Assembly (NCBI GenBank): GCA_017881315.1
Contig: JADGRB010000017.1
Span: 1 to 38,839 of the forward strand
Origin: Pseudomonadota bacterium
GTDB taxonomy: Bacteria; Myxococcota_A; Polyangia; Fen-1088
DNA length: 38,839 nt
Reading direction: 5' to 3'
The notes beneath the pieces were generated by a model that was not told the DNA's origin, did not search any database, and was given only the letters and a program-made list of their open reading frames with translations. The stretch's first letter is position 1; every line of letters starts with the position of its first letter. A program made the position numbers and the translations under genes. Shown one piece after another: positions 29,263 to 38,839 of this stretch.

Positions 29263-29335
29263 AGTGTAAGTGGGCGTATCATCTCGTGTCAAGGTCGTGT
29301 CCGACCTTGACGGATCACTCCTGGCGATTTACTCT
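29263..29335. promoter_or_regulatory. Divergent promoter with 24-bp palindrome spanning both -35 boxes
   Basis: Palindrome GTCAAGGTCG-TGTC-CGACCTTGAC at 29288-29311; minus -35 TTGACA (29287-29292) with TACACT 18 bp away (29263-29268); plus -35 TTGACG (29307-29312) with TACTCT 17 bp away (29330-29335). Confidence 0.65.
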
Positions 29336-29387
29336 ACCCCGCTATTTCACCGCTCATCTGATGCGCCTTTGGGGCGCGGGGACGTTC

Positions 29388-29765
29388 ATGGACGGGACCG
29401 GGCTGAAGAAGAAGGATCTCAAGCGGTTTAGCGACATTCTGCTCGCCAAAAAGAAAGAGATTCTCAGAAACGCGCAGCGGACGCTCAACGAGGACATGAC
29501 GCTGGATTCGGACGACCTGCCCGACGAAATGGATCTGGCATCGTCCGAATACCTGCATTCGTTCACGTTCCGCCTGCGGGGGCGCGAGAAGGTCTTCCTG
29601 CAGAAGATCGATCACGCGCTGGAGAAGATCAAAGAGGGGACGTTCGGCGTCTGCGAGCAGTGCGGCGAGCCGATCTCGATGAAGCGCCTGGAGGCGCGGC
29701 TCGAGACCACGCTGTGCATCCGGTGCAAGGAAGACCAGGAACGGATCGAAAAGGCATATGGGTAG
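29388..29765 (+). CDS. DksA/TraR-family zinc-finger protein
   Basis: KKDLKRFSDILLAKKKEILRNAQ...ALEKIKEGTFGVCEQCGEPISMKRLEARLETTLCIRCKEDQE; C4 zinc finger. Confidence 0.9.
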   Translation: MDGTGLKKKDLKRFSDILLAKKKEILRNAQRTLNEDMTLDSDDLPDEMDLASSEYLHSFTFRLRGREKVFLQKIDHALEKIKEGTFGVCEQCGEPISMKRLEARLETTLCIRCKEDQERIEKAYG

Positions 29766-29773
29766 CCGCTAGC

Positions 29774-30685
29774 TTGGCCTGGTCCGGGCGACTGGCGCCC
29801 GTGCTGGTTGGGCTGGTCCTCGCGGGGTGCGCGGGGCCGATGGCGGTGGAGTTTGGGAGCGCGTCGGTCGGGACGAGCGGGGAGGGTACGCTCCGCCATC
29901 CGGCGCTGTTGCCGTTCGAGGGCGATGGCTACGCGGTGCCGGCACCCTGGCGGACGCGGCACGCCAACTACGGGACCGAGGAGCTGGTCGGCGCGGTGGT
30001 CCGGGCGTCGCGGGCGGTGGCGGCGGAGGCGCCGGGCGGCGTGGCCGCCGTCGGCGACCTCTCGCATCGCTCCGGCGGTGAGTCGGTTCAGCACCGGTCG
30101 CACCAGAGCGGCCGCGACGTGGACGTCTTTTACTACGCCATCGACGGGAGCGGTCGTCCGGTTCGGCTGGCCGATGCGATGTTGCACTTCGCTCCCGACG
30201 GGCGGGCCCTGCGCTGGTCGCCGCCGCAGGGGACCCGGTCCCCCGCGCGTCCGGTACCGGCCTATCGCTTCGACGCGCGCCGAAACTGGGCGTTCGTGCG
30301 GGCGCTCCTGAACGATCCGGACGTCGAGGTCCAGTGGATCTTCATGCAGCGGAACTTGGCGGCGGCGTTGCTCCGGGAGGCGACGGTCGCCGGTGACGAT
30401 CCGGCGCTGCTGGCGCGGGCGGCCTTCGTGATTCACGAGCCGTCCGATTCAGAGCCCCACGACGATCACATGCATGTGCGGCTCTTCTGCGATTCGGGCG
30501 ATCGGCGGCTCGGCTGCGCCGACCGAGGGCCGATCCGCTGGTGGAAGAAGCTGTGGAAGTACATGGACGCGCCGTATGGCCGCCCGCCCGCGGACGCCCT
30601 GGGCCCGGACGGCATCGCGGCGCTCGGGCGCCTCTTCCGCGAGGAGCTGCCGCTGGTGCTCACGGCGGGGAAACAGACCAGCTAG
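29774..30685 (+). CDS. Penicillin-insensitive murein endopeptidase (MepA/M74-like), lipoprotein
   Basis: SHQSGRDVDVFYY and HDDHMHVRLFC motifs; lipobox LVGLVLAGC; TTG start at 29774 assumed. Confidence 0.82.
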   Translation: MAWSGRLAPVLVGLVLAGCAGPMAVEFGSASVGTSGEGTLRHPALLPFEGDGYAVPAPWRTRHANYGTEELVGAVVRASRAVAAEAPGGVAAVGDLSHRSGGESVQHRSHQSGRDVDVFYYAIDGSGRPVRLADAMLHFAPDGRALRWSPPQGTRSPARPVPAYRFDARRNWAFVRALLNDPDVEVQWIFMQRNLAAALLREATVAGDDPALLARAAFVIHEPSDSEPHDDHMHVRLFCDSGDRRLGCADRGPIRWWKKLWKYMDAPYGRPPADALGPDGIAALGRLFREELPLVLTAGKQTS

Positions 30686-30705
30686 ATCGCGTCGAGCCTA
30701 GACGC

Positions 30706-31287
30706 CTATATCCCGCCGTCGGGTTTTTCGGATTTGTCGTCGGGGCGAACCGGCGCGCGGAGGTCGAGGTGCGCGATCACCCAGTCGAGGGCCGAGCTCG
30801 CGGCCGCGAGCTGCTCGCGGGTCGTGGTCAGGGTCAGGATGACGGCCTGGCGTGGATCGGGCCCGACGGTGAGATCGCGGACGAGGTAGAGTTGCCGGAG
30901 AGATTGATCGCGGTGCGGCGCGCGCGCGTCCACCAGGAGGCCGCCCAGCGGGCCGGAGGAGACGCGATCGATGGTCAGGCCTTGTGCGACCAGACCGGGC
31001 CGGTTCTCGTCGACGAGCGCCGCCGAGTCCTTGGCGGTGGCGCGGTCGACGGCCACCGAGATCCGGCTGCCGCCTGGGTGAATCAGGATGCAGAGGACGT
31101 TGGGGTAGCCGGTGTGCTGGGAGAGGCTCCAGCCGGGCGGCGTCTCCAGGCCCACGCCAGCGCGCGTGCTCAGAAACCGTCCGCTCTGGCCGGTGGAGGC
31201 GCGCGTCGTATCGGCGGGCGCGGGGGACGAGATCGCCATCAGCGCGGCGGCGATGGCACATCCGGCGAGCGCCCGGGCGGTTGTCAT
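30706..31287 (-). CDS. Secreted hypothetical protein
   Basis: MTTARALAGCAIAAALMAISSPAPADT signal peptide; start at Met 31287 inside track ORF. Confidence 0.7.
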   Translation of the reverse strand: MTTARALAGCAIAAALMAISSPAPADTTRASTGQSGRFLSTRAGVGLETPPGWSLSQHTGYPNVLCILIHPGGSRISVAVDRATAKDSAALVDENRPGLVAQGLTIDRVSSGPLGGLLVDARAPHRDQSLRQLYLVRDLTVGPDPRQAVILTLTTTREQLAAASSALDWVIAHLDLRAPVRPDDKSEKPDGGI

Positions 31288-31410
31288 GGTCCGCACAGTA
31301 TAGAGCGAGACAGGGTCTAAGAGACGGTCGCGCCCTCGACAGCAGACCCACTGGCGGCGCTTCGCTGGCCGCCGATTCGCTGAGGGACTGAACAGACTCA
31401 CAGTCATTTT

Positions 31411-31439
31411 TCTATTGAGGAGAATCTATTGAATAGATT
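31411..31439. promoter_or_regulatory. Operator-like repeats before the MerR-like gene
   Basis: Palindrome AATCTAT-tga-ATAGATT (31423-31439) and direct repeats TCTATTGA at 31411 and 31425 (14-bp spacing). Confidence 0.55.
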
Positions 31440-31456
31440 AGTTTGAAAATCCGACA

Positions 31457-32038
31457 ATGAAGAGAGCTCTGAACTCGATGGCAGCCCCGGCGCGGGGGTT
31501 ACTCGATGAGCGGGAGATCGAGGAGATCGAGCGGACCTGGCCCAATGGCCTCACCTCGCGTCAGATCGTCGACGTCTTCGAGACGCGCGGAATCCGCTTC
31601 TCGGAGGCGACGCTGCGCAAGTACGTCCAGCTGGGTCTCTTGCCCCGGTCGGTGCGGGTGGGGCGCAAGGGGAAGCACCGCGGATCGTGCGGGCTCTATC
31701 CGGCGCACGTCATCCGGCGCGTGAACGTCGTCAAGGGGATGATGGCCGCCGATCGGACCATCGAGGAGATTCAGCGATCGTTCTTGCGGTTCAAGGACGA
31801 GATCACCACCGTCGAGAACGACCTGCGCGATCTGATCGCCGGCTTCGAGCGCGAGGCGAAAGCGCCCGCCGCGAATCCGGACGGTCGCCGCGAGATCGAA
31901 CGCGAGATTACCGAGGCCAAACGTGCCGCCGGCGAGCTGGTCCGGCGCATCAGCAACCTCGAGCGTCGAATTTCGGCCCAAACCGCGGAGCCGCCATCCG
32001 GCGGTTCGGCGGCGGGAGCCGGGAACGACCTCTACTGA
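31457..32038 (+). CDS. MerR-like transcriptional regulator
   Basis: [75 protein letters not shown]: winged HTH plus coiled-coil C-terminus. Confidence 0.8.
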   Translation: MKRALNSMAAPARGLLDEREIEEIERTWPNGLTSRQIVDVFETRGIRFSEATLRKYVQLGLLPRSVRVGRKGKHRGSCGLYPAHVIRRVNVVKGMMAADRTIEEIQRSFLRFKDEITTVENDLRDLIAGFEREAKAPAANPDGRREIEREITEAKRAAGELVRRISNLERRISAQTAEPPSGGSAAGAGNDLY

Positions 32039-32072
32039 CTCGTGGCCATGCCGACCGACCGAGGAGGAGCCC

Positions 32073-32600
32073 ATGGACGACCGAGAAGAGAGCGACGACC
32101 CAACTGACTTCAGCAGCGGAGGCGTGGAGGATGAGGACGCGCCGCAGCCAGAAGTCGCGCGCATCCGCCGCAAGGTGCACTCGGCTGGCCGCGACGGACG
32201 GGTGCGTTCGAAGACCATCGCGCCCAAGCGTTTGACGCGCGACGAGCGTCGCCTGTCGGAGCTCTTGGTCTATCCGCCGGACGTCGATCGACCGGGAACC
32301 CGCGACGCCTGCACGGGGATGCCGCGTCCCTGCCCCTTCGTCTCCTGCTCGCATCACCTCTACCTCGACGTCAATCCGGAGACCGGCGCCATCAAGCTCA
32401 ACTTTCCGCACCTCGAGGTCTGGGAGATGGCGGAGACCTGCTCGCTGGACGTCGCGGATCGGGGCGGCATCACCCTCGAAGAGGTGGGCGCCATCTTGAA
32501 CCTCACCCGCGAGCGGATCCGGCAGGTCGAGGTGCGCGGTCTTTCGAAGATCAAGGACGACACCGGCGGCGAGCTCGGCATCCCGCCCGAGAGATACTAG
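32073..32600 (+). CDS. Cys-rich protein with sigma-70 region-4-like HTH
   Basis: [23 protein letters not shown]...[45 protein letters not shown] gaggagg before ATG 32073. Confidence 0.8.
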   Translation: MDDREESDDPTDFSSGGVEDEDAPQPEVARIRRKVHSAGRDGRVRSKTIAPKRLTRDERRLSELLVYPPDVDRPGTRDACTGMPRPCPFVSCSHHLYLDVNPETGAIKLNFPHLEVWEMAETCSLDVADRGGITLEEVGAILNLTRERIRQVEVRGLSKIKDDTGGELGIPPERY

Positions 32601-32647
32601 TCCCCTCGATCGGGCGCGCATAAGGCGCAATACTGGGGCGCCGATTC

Positions 32648-33267
32648 ATGGAGTTGCGCGCCCTCACCTTCATCGACGTCCTGCAGCCCCAGCTGGCGGG
32701 GTTCTTACAGACGGTCGCGCAGGGATTCTTGCCGCTCGACGGTCAAGCGTCGCTGCTGGTCGAGATCGCGCCGGGGATCGCCATCAACGCGCTCACCGAC
32801 GTGGCGCTCAAGCAGGCGCGCGTCGTGCCGGGGATGCAGATCGTGGAGCGCGCCTACGGCCTCCTCGAGCTGCACGCCTTCGATCAGGGGGAGGTGCGCG
32901 CGGCGGCGGCCGCCATCCTGGGCAAGCTCGGGCTCGCGGAGACCGATCGCCTCGCGCCCCGCACGCTGGCGCGCGAAATCATAACTGGCATTGATGGCCA
33001 CCAGTCGGCCATCATCAACAGGATGCGCCATGGTCAGATGCTGGAGAGCGGGCAGACGCTCTACACCTTGGAAGTGCAGCCCGCGGGCTACGCGGCCCTG
33101 GCCGCCAACGAGGCGGAGAAGCGAGCGGAGGTGCGCTTGCTCGAGGTGGTGACCTTCGGCGCCGTCGGGCGGGTCTGGCTGGGCGGGCGCGAAGAGGAGA
33201 TCGGGCAGGCGGCGGCCGCCATCGACGAGACCCTGGCCGGCCTGCCGGGCCGCGCGGCAGCGCCGCG

Positions 33268-33271
<4 letters not shown>
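32648..33271 (+). CDS. Putative tandem (permuted, PduB/EutL-type) BMC shell-like protein
   Basis: 207 aa; two BMC-like modules: SLLVEIAPGIAINALTDVALKQARVVPGMQIVERAYGLLELHAFDQGEVRAAAAAI and LYTLEVQPAGYAALAANEAEKRAEVRLLEVVTFGAVGRVWLGGREEEIGQAAAAI; stop overlaps tldD start (ATGA). Confidence 0.65.
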
Positions 33272-34740
<1,469 letters not shown>

Positions 34741-34795
34741 CGATCCCCATGACCGTGGCCGCGCACAGCCGAGCGATCGGCCGAGCGCCGACCCG

Positions 34796-36211
34796 ATGAG
34801 CGGCGCGACGTTCGACAAGATGACACCGGGGCCGGTGGCCGCCACGGGGCGCCGGCTTCCCGATCCGAAGCAGTGCCAGCGCTTCGCCGAGCAGATGCTG
34901 CGGCTGGCGCTCAAGGCGGGCGCCGACGGGGCCGAGGTGCTGGTCCGCGACGGCAACGAGCTGGAGGTCAAGGTGCGGCTCGGCGAGACCGAGCTCATCA
35001 AGGAGGCGGGCAGCCGCGCGCTCGGGCTGCGCGTGATCAAGCAGCAGCGCGCGGCCGTCACCTACACCTCGGATTTCTCGCCGGCGGGCCTGGAGCGCTT
35101 CGCGCGCGACAGCGTCGATCTGGCCGCGCTGGCCGAGCCCGATCCGGAGGGGGCGCTGCCGGCGCGCGAGGAGATGGCGCGCACCGTCGCCGACCTCGAC
35201 CTGTGGGACGAGGCGGTGCTCTCGATCGACGTGGCCGAAGGGCTGCGCCGCGCGCGCGTCGGCGAGGCGGCGGCGCTCAAGCTCGACAAGCGGGTGACCA
35301 ACTCCGACGGCGCGGTGTTCGGGCGGACGGTGGGCGCCTCGGCGTTCGCGACCTCGGCCGGCTTCTCGGGCGCCGTGCGCGGGACGCACGTGTCGTTCGC
35401 GGTCGAGCCGATCTGCGACGACGCCGACGGCAAGAAGCGCAACGGCGTCTACTGGACCGCGTCGCGCTTCGCGAGCGGCCTCGCCGATCCGGAGGCGGTC
35501 GGCCTCGAGGCGGCGCGGCGCACCCTGGCCAAGCTGGGCTCGCGGAAGATCCCGACCGGCGCCGCGCCGATCGTATTTTCGCCCGACGCCGGCCGCAGCC
35601 TGGTCGGCCAGCTCGCCGGCGTGATGTCTGGCGGCGCGCTCTGGCGGCGCAGCACCTACCTGGCGGGCCGCGAAGGGACGCTCGTCGCGTCGCCGCTCTG
35701 CGAGCTCCTCGACGATCCGCTGATCCCGCGCGGCCCGGGCTCGCGCGCCTTCGACGGCGAGGGCCTGCCGAGCCGCACCAACGTCCTGGTCTCGGGCGGG
35801 ATCCTGCGCACCTTCCTGTGTGACGTCTACGCCGCGCGCAAGCTCGGGCGTCGGTCGACGGGCTCGGCGGCGCGCGCCGTGGGCGGCGGGCCGCACGTCG
35901 GTTTCTCCAACTTGATCCTGCGCCCCGGCCGCACGCCGGCCGCCGAGCTGGAGCGCCTCGATCGCGGCCTCTACGTCACCGACCTGATGGGGTTCGGCTT
36001 CAACGGCGTGAGCGGCGACTACTCCCAGGGCGCCGCCGGTTTCTGGATCGAAGGGGGCGAGCGCGCCTTCCCGGTCGGCGAGATCACCGTCTCCGCCAGC
36101 TTCGACGATCTGTGGAAGCGGGTGGACGCCGTGGGTGACGATCTCGACACGCGCTCGTCGGTGCAGTGCCCGACCTTCCGCGTCTCCGAGATGATGATCG
36201 CCGGCACCTGA
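34796..36211 (+). CDS. TldD/PmbA (TldE) family protein
   Basis: EVLVRDGNELEVKVRLGETELIKEAGSRALGLRVI...YTSDFSPAGL...GLYVTDLMGFGFNGVSGDYSQGAAGFWIEGGE. Confidence 0.9.
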   Translation: MSGATFDKMTPGPVAATGRRLPDPKQCQRFAEQMLRLALKAGADGAEVLVRDGNELEVKVRLGETELIKEAGSRALGLRVIKQQRAAVTYTSDFSPAGLERFARDSVDLAALAEPDPEGALPAREEMARTVADLDLWDEAVLSIDVAEGLRRARVGEAAALKLDKRVTNSDGAVFGRTVGASAFATSAGFSGAVRGTHVSFAVEPICDDADGKKRNGVYWTASRFASGLADPEAVGLEAARRTLAKLGSRKIPTGAAPIVFSPDAGRSLVGQLAGVMSGGALWRRSTYLAGREGTLVASPLCELLDDPLIPRGPGSRAFDGEGLPSRTNVLVSGGILRTFLCDVYAARKLGRRSTGSAARAVGGGPHVGFSNLILRPGRTPAAELERLDRGLYVTDLMGFGFNGVSGDYSQGAAGFWIEGGERAFPVGEITVSASFDDLWKRVDAVGDDLDTRSSVQCPTFRVSEMMIAGT

Positions 36212-36255
36212 CCGACCGGCGCCAGGTCGCGCCCTCGGGATCGACCGCCGGTCGG
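36212..36255. terminator. Long-arm hairpin between convergent genes
   Basis: CCGACCGGCG (36212-36221) and CGCCGGTCGG (36246-36255), perfect 10-bp arms, 24-nt loop; no U-tract. Confidence 0.35.
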
Positions 36256-36259
36256 CGGC

Positions 36260-37084
36260 TCAGTCCGTGTGGTCGACCAGCGGCGCGAGGGTCTTGATCA
36301 CGAAGGGATGCAGCGGTCCGTTCGAGGCCACGATGCCGCGCCGGTTGTAGAGATCCTGTCGATCGTAGATGAGGGGCTCGCCGTCCACGTCGGTCATCCG
36401 GCCGCCCGCGCCGAGCAAGATCGCCTCCGGCCCGCAAGTGTCCCAGATCTTGGTGCGCCCGCCCGTGTAGACGTACAGATCGCGCTCGGCCCGCGACACG
36501 AGGCCGATCTTGAGCCCCACGCTGCCCACGTTGATCTCGTCTTGGATCTGCAGCGCGCGTTTGATCTTGTCGATGCGCGAGGTGCGGTGGGTCTTCGACG
36601 CCACCAGCCGGATGCCGGGTGGCGCGTCGATCGTCGACGTCCGCAGGGGCGCGCGCACGCCGTCGGCCTCTTCGACCCACGCCCCCACGCCGACGATCCC
36701 GCCGTAGACCTTCTCGGAGAGCGGATGCGCCACCGCCCCCACCATCGGCCGCCCCTCGACGGCGAGGCCGATCATGACCACGAAGCCGACCTCGCCCAGG
36801 ATGAAGTCGCTGGTGCCGTCGATCGGATCGACCATCCAGACCCGCCGTTTTCCGAGCCGCGCGCCGCTGTCCGGGATCTCTTCCGACAGGATCACGTCCT
36901 TGGGAAACGCGGCGTGCAGGCGGTCCACGATCAGCGCGCTGGCGGCTCGGTCGGCCTCGGTCACCGGCTCGCCACCGGCCTTGCTCTCGATGACCATCCG
37001 CTTGCCGTGGTAGCCGCGCACCAGCACCGCCGCCTCGCGCGCGATCCGGGCCGCCGCCTCCAGCTCGGGCGCGTAGTCGCTCAT
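36260..37084 (-). CDS. Inositol monophosphatase / 3'(2'),5'-bisphosphate nucleotidase family protein
   Basis: EPVTEADRAAS, ILSEEIPDSG, WMVDPIDGTSDFILG, and KIWDTCGPEAILLGAGG; start ATG 37084 inside a longer read-through ORF. Confidence 0.9.
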   Translation of the reverse strand: MSDYAPELEAAARIAREAAVLVRGYHGKRMVIESKAGGEPVTEADRAASALIVDRLHAAFPKDVILSEEIPDSGARLGKRRVWMVDPIDGTSDFILGEVGFVVMIGLAVEGRPMVGAVAHPLSEKVYGGIVGVGAWVEEADGVRAPLRTSTIDAPPGIRLVASKTHRTSRIDKIKRALQIQDEINVGSVGLKIGLVSRAERDLYVYTGGRTKIWDTCGPEAILLGAGGRMTDVDGEPLIYDRQDLYNRRGIVASNGPLHPFVIKTLAPLVDHTD

Positions 37085-38343
37085 GTCGCCGCCGACTGCG
37101 CGCCGGCTCGCGCGGCGCGGAGGTCGCGCGCCAGCGACTTTCGCGCCGCGAGCAGCACCAGCCCCGCCAGGATGGGCAGCGACGCCGTCATCAGCACGGG
37201 CAGCTGCAGGCCGGTGCGATCGGAGATGAACCCGATCACGTAAGGCGAGGCGGCGTCGCCGAACAGGTGAATCGCCGTGGTGTTGATCGCGAACCCCCAA
37301 CCGCGCAGGGCCGCCGGCAGCACGTTCGCCATGGCGGCATTGAGCGGCCCGGTATTGAGGAAGAGCAACGTCAGCGCCACGAACATCGCGGGCCAGAAGA
37401 TAGCAGGTGAGGGCGCCAGGACCCCGATCACCGCGAACGGCAGCGACAACACCAGCGACATCCCGGCCAGCAGGAAGTGGCCGGCGGGAAAGCGCTCGGC
37501 CAGACGATCGCCGAGCTTGCCGCCGATCAAGGTCCCGACCAGGCCGGCCCCCGCCAGCACGCCACCGAAGGTCATGTCCGCCGACGCCAGCGGCAGGTGG
37601 CGGACCCGCACGAAGTAGGTCGGCATCCAGGTGGCGAGCCCCCCCACCACGAAGGTGTAGATGATCTGCGCGACCGTGTTGTAGACGAAGCTCCGGTAGC
37701 GCCCCAGCGCGGCCAGCGATTCGCGCAGCGAGGGCAGAGGCGCGCCGGCGTCCGCTGCCCCGCCCGGGTCGAGCCCGCCGCGCGGCGGATCCCTCAAGAA
37801 CAGCAGGAGCGCCGCCAGCGCCGCGCCCGGAATGCCGGCCAGGAAGAATGCCCACCGCCAGCCGAAGCGCGCGTTGATCGCCCCCCCCAGCACGTAGCCC
37901 AGCGCCGAGCCGACCGGGATCGCGGCGTAGAAGATCGCGAGCGCGCGGCCCCGACGGGCGGGCGGGTAGAAATCGGACAGCAGCGACGGCGTCACGACGG
38001 TGTAGCTCGCCTCGCCGACGCCGGTGAGCGCCCGCGCCAGCGCCAGCGCTGCGAAGGTCGGGGCCAGCCCCGAGCCGAAGGTGGCCGCGCTCCAGATGAA
38101 GACGCCGATCGCCGCCAGCTGAAAGCGCGGCCGCCGATCGCCGAGGCGCCCGGCGATGGGCGAGACGAACGAATAGCTCAGGATGAACAGCGTCGACAGC
38201 GAGCCCGCCTGCGAGTCGCGCAGGTGCAACGACGCGATGATCGACGGCATCACGGCGGCCGGCACGAACCGGTCGACGTAGTTGAGAAAGTTGAGCCCGG
38301 TCAGCGTCGCGAGCGCAGCGCGAGGTGAAGGCAGCCGAGCCAT
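37081..38343 (-). CDS. MFS transporter (Spinster-like)
   Basis: 12-TM pattern; LNFLNYVDRFVPAAVMPSI, GRLGDRRPR, GVGEASYTVVTPSLLSDFYPPARRGRALAIFYAAIPVGSALGYVLGG. Confidence 0.9.
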   Translation of the reverse strand: MARLPSPRAALATLTGLNFLNYVDRFVPAAVMPSIIASLHLRDSQAGSLSTLFILSYSFVSPIAGRLGDRRPRFQLAAIGVFIWSAATFGSGLAPTFAALALARALTGVGEASYTVVTPSLLSDFYPPARRGRALAIFYAAIPVGSALGYVLGGAINARFGWRWAFFLAGIPGAALAALLLFLRDPPRGGLDPGGAADAGAPLPSLRESLAALGRYRSFVYNTVAQIIYTFVVGGLATWMPTYFVRVRHLPLASADMTFGGVLAGAGLVGTLIGGKLGDRLAERFPAGHFLLAGMSLVLSLPFAVIGVLAPSPAIFWPAMFVALTLLFLNTGPLNAAMANVLPAALRGWGFAINTTAIHLFGDAASPYVIGFISDRTGLQLPVLMTASLPILAGLVLLAARKSLARDLRAARAGAQSAAT

Positions 38344-38390
38344 TCGCCCATCCGTATCACGCCGCCGTCGGGTGGTGTAGATTCCCCGCC

Positions 38391-38839
38391 ATGTCGAACC
38401 TGAGCGAGATCTTACTGGTGCCGGGCAACCGCCCGAAGGTGATCGCCGACTGCGGCAAGCTGGTCGAAGAAGAGGTGGATTCCAAGGGCGGGCTCACCGG
38501 CCTGGCGGTCAAGGCCGCCTTCGCCGTGGTCAAGGCGGTCAAGCCGGGCTTCGTCCCCGAGGCGATCGACCACATGCTCGACGATTTCGTTTCGCGCCTG
38601 GAGCCGTTCTGGACCGACGCGCAGGCGCGCAACGAGCCGGTGGGCGCGCTCATGAACGCGCGCGCCGGGCAGGTGGCCGACGCGCTCCTGGCCATCAGCG
38701 ACGAGCGCGCCTCCCGAGCCAAGAACGCCACGCTGCGCAAGGCCTACGACAAGCTGCGCCCGACGGGCAAGAAGCACGTCGAAGCGGCGGTGCCGCGCAT
38801 CGGGCGCCTCATCGCGAAGTACGCGAGCGCGGCGCCGGC
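38391..38839 (+). CDS. Conserved hypothetical protein (possibly DUF6918-like; truncated by window end)
   Basis: ATG 38391; MSNLSEILLVPGNRPKVIADCGKLVEEEVDSKGGLTGLAVKAAFAVVKAVKPGFVPEAIDHMLDDFVSRLEPFW...; open to window end, so absent from the track. Confidence 0.65.
   Translation, partial: MSNLSEILLVPGNRPKVIADCGKLVEEEVDSKGGLTGLAVKAAFAVVKAVKPGFVPEAIDHMLDDFVSRLEPFWTDAQARNEPVGALMNARAGQVADALLAISDERASRAKNATLRKAYDKLRPTGKKHVEAAVPRIGRLIAKYASAAP

Noticed and set aside
36260-37855. 531-aa minus-strand ORF
   Set aside because: Read-through of the inositol-monophosphatase-family gene into an alternate frame of the MFS gene; true start is ATG 37084.

Overview
This is a GC-rich chromosomal window, probably from a myxobacterium-like (Myxococcota/Deltaproteobacteria) genome. 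That guess rests on gene style: a zinc-ribbon Ser/Thr kinase, FHA proteins, TPR/HEAT giants, a small ribbon-helix-helix-like protein and MerR-type regulators. I see no rRNA, tRNA, transposon, prophage or CRISPR. Housekeeping content includes pyrK-pyrD, glnB-glnA, psd, an RpoD-like sigma factor, an M16 peptidase, a CPBP protease, a DksA-like protein, a MepA-like endopeptidase, tldD plus a PmbA/TldE homologue, an inositol-monophosphatase-family gene and an MFS transporter. Many long ORFs in the supplied track are antisense artefacts of high GC. Two real genes at the window edges (1-761 minus and 38391-end plus) are missing from the track because they are truncated. The points most worth a second look are: (a) a five-gene co-directional cluster (31457-36211) of a MerR-like regulator, a Cys-rich sigma-region-4-like protein, a permuted tandem BMC shell-protein-like ORF, TldD and TldE/PmbA, with no recognisable microcompartment enzymes; (b) an isolated SctP-like/SctQ pair of a type III secretion system, in which sctQ carries a strong internal Shine-Dalgarno plus ATG just before its last SpoA domain; (c) a perfect 24-bp palindrome over both -35 boxes of a divergent promoter, between a ribbon-helix-helix-like/GlgA-like operon and a DksA-like gene; (d) a divergent glycogen-synthase-like protein that seems to lack key catalytic motifs; (e) a ~155-bp, ~17-bp-period tandem repeat that supplies the stop codon of an anti-sigma-like gene. 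All family calls come from reading motifs by eye; no database search was run.
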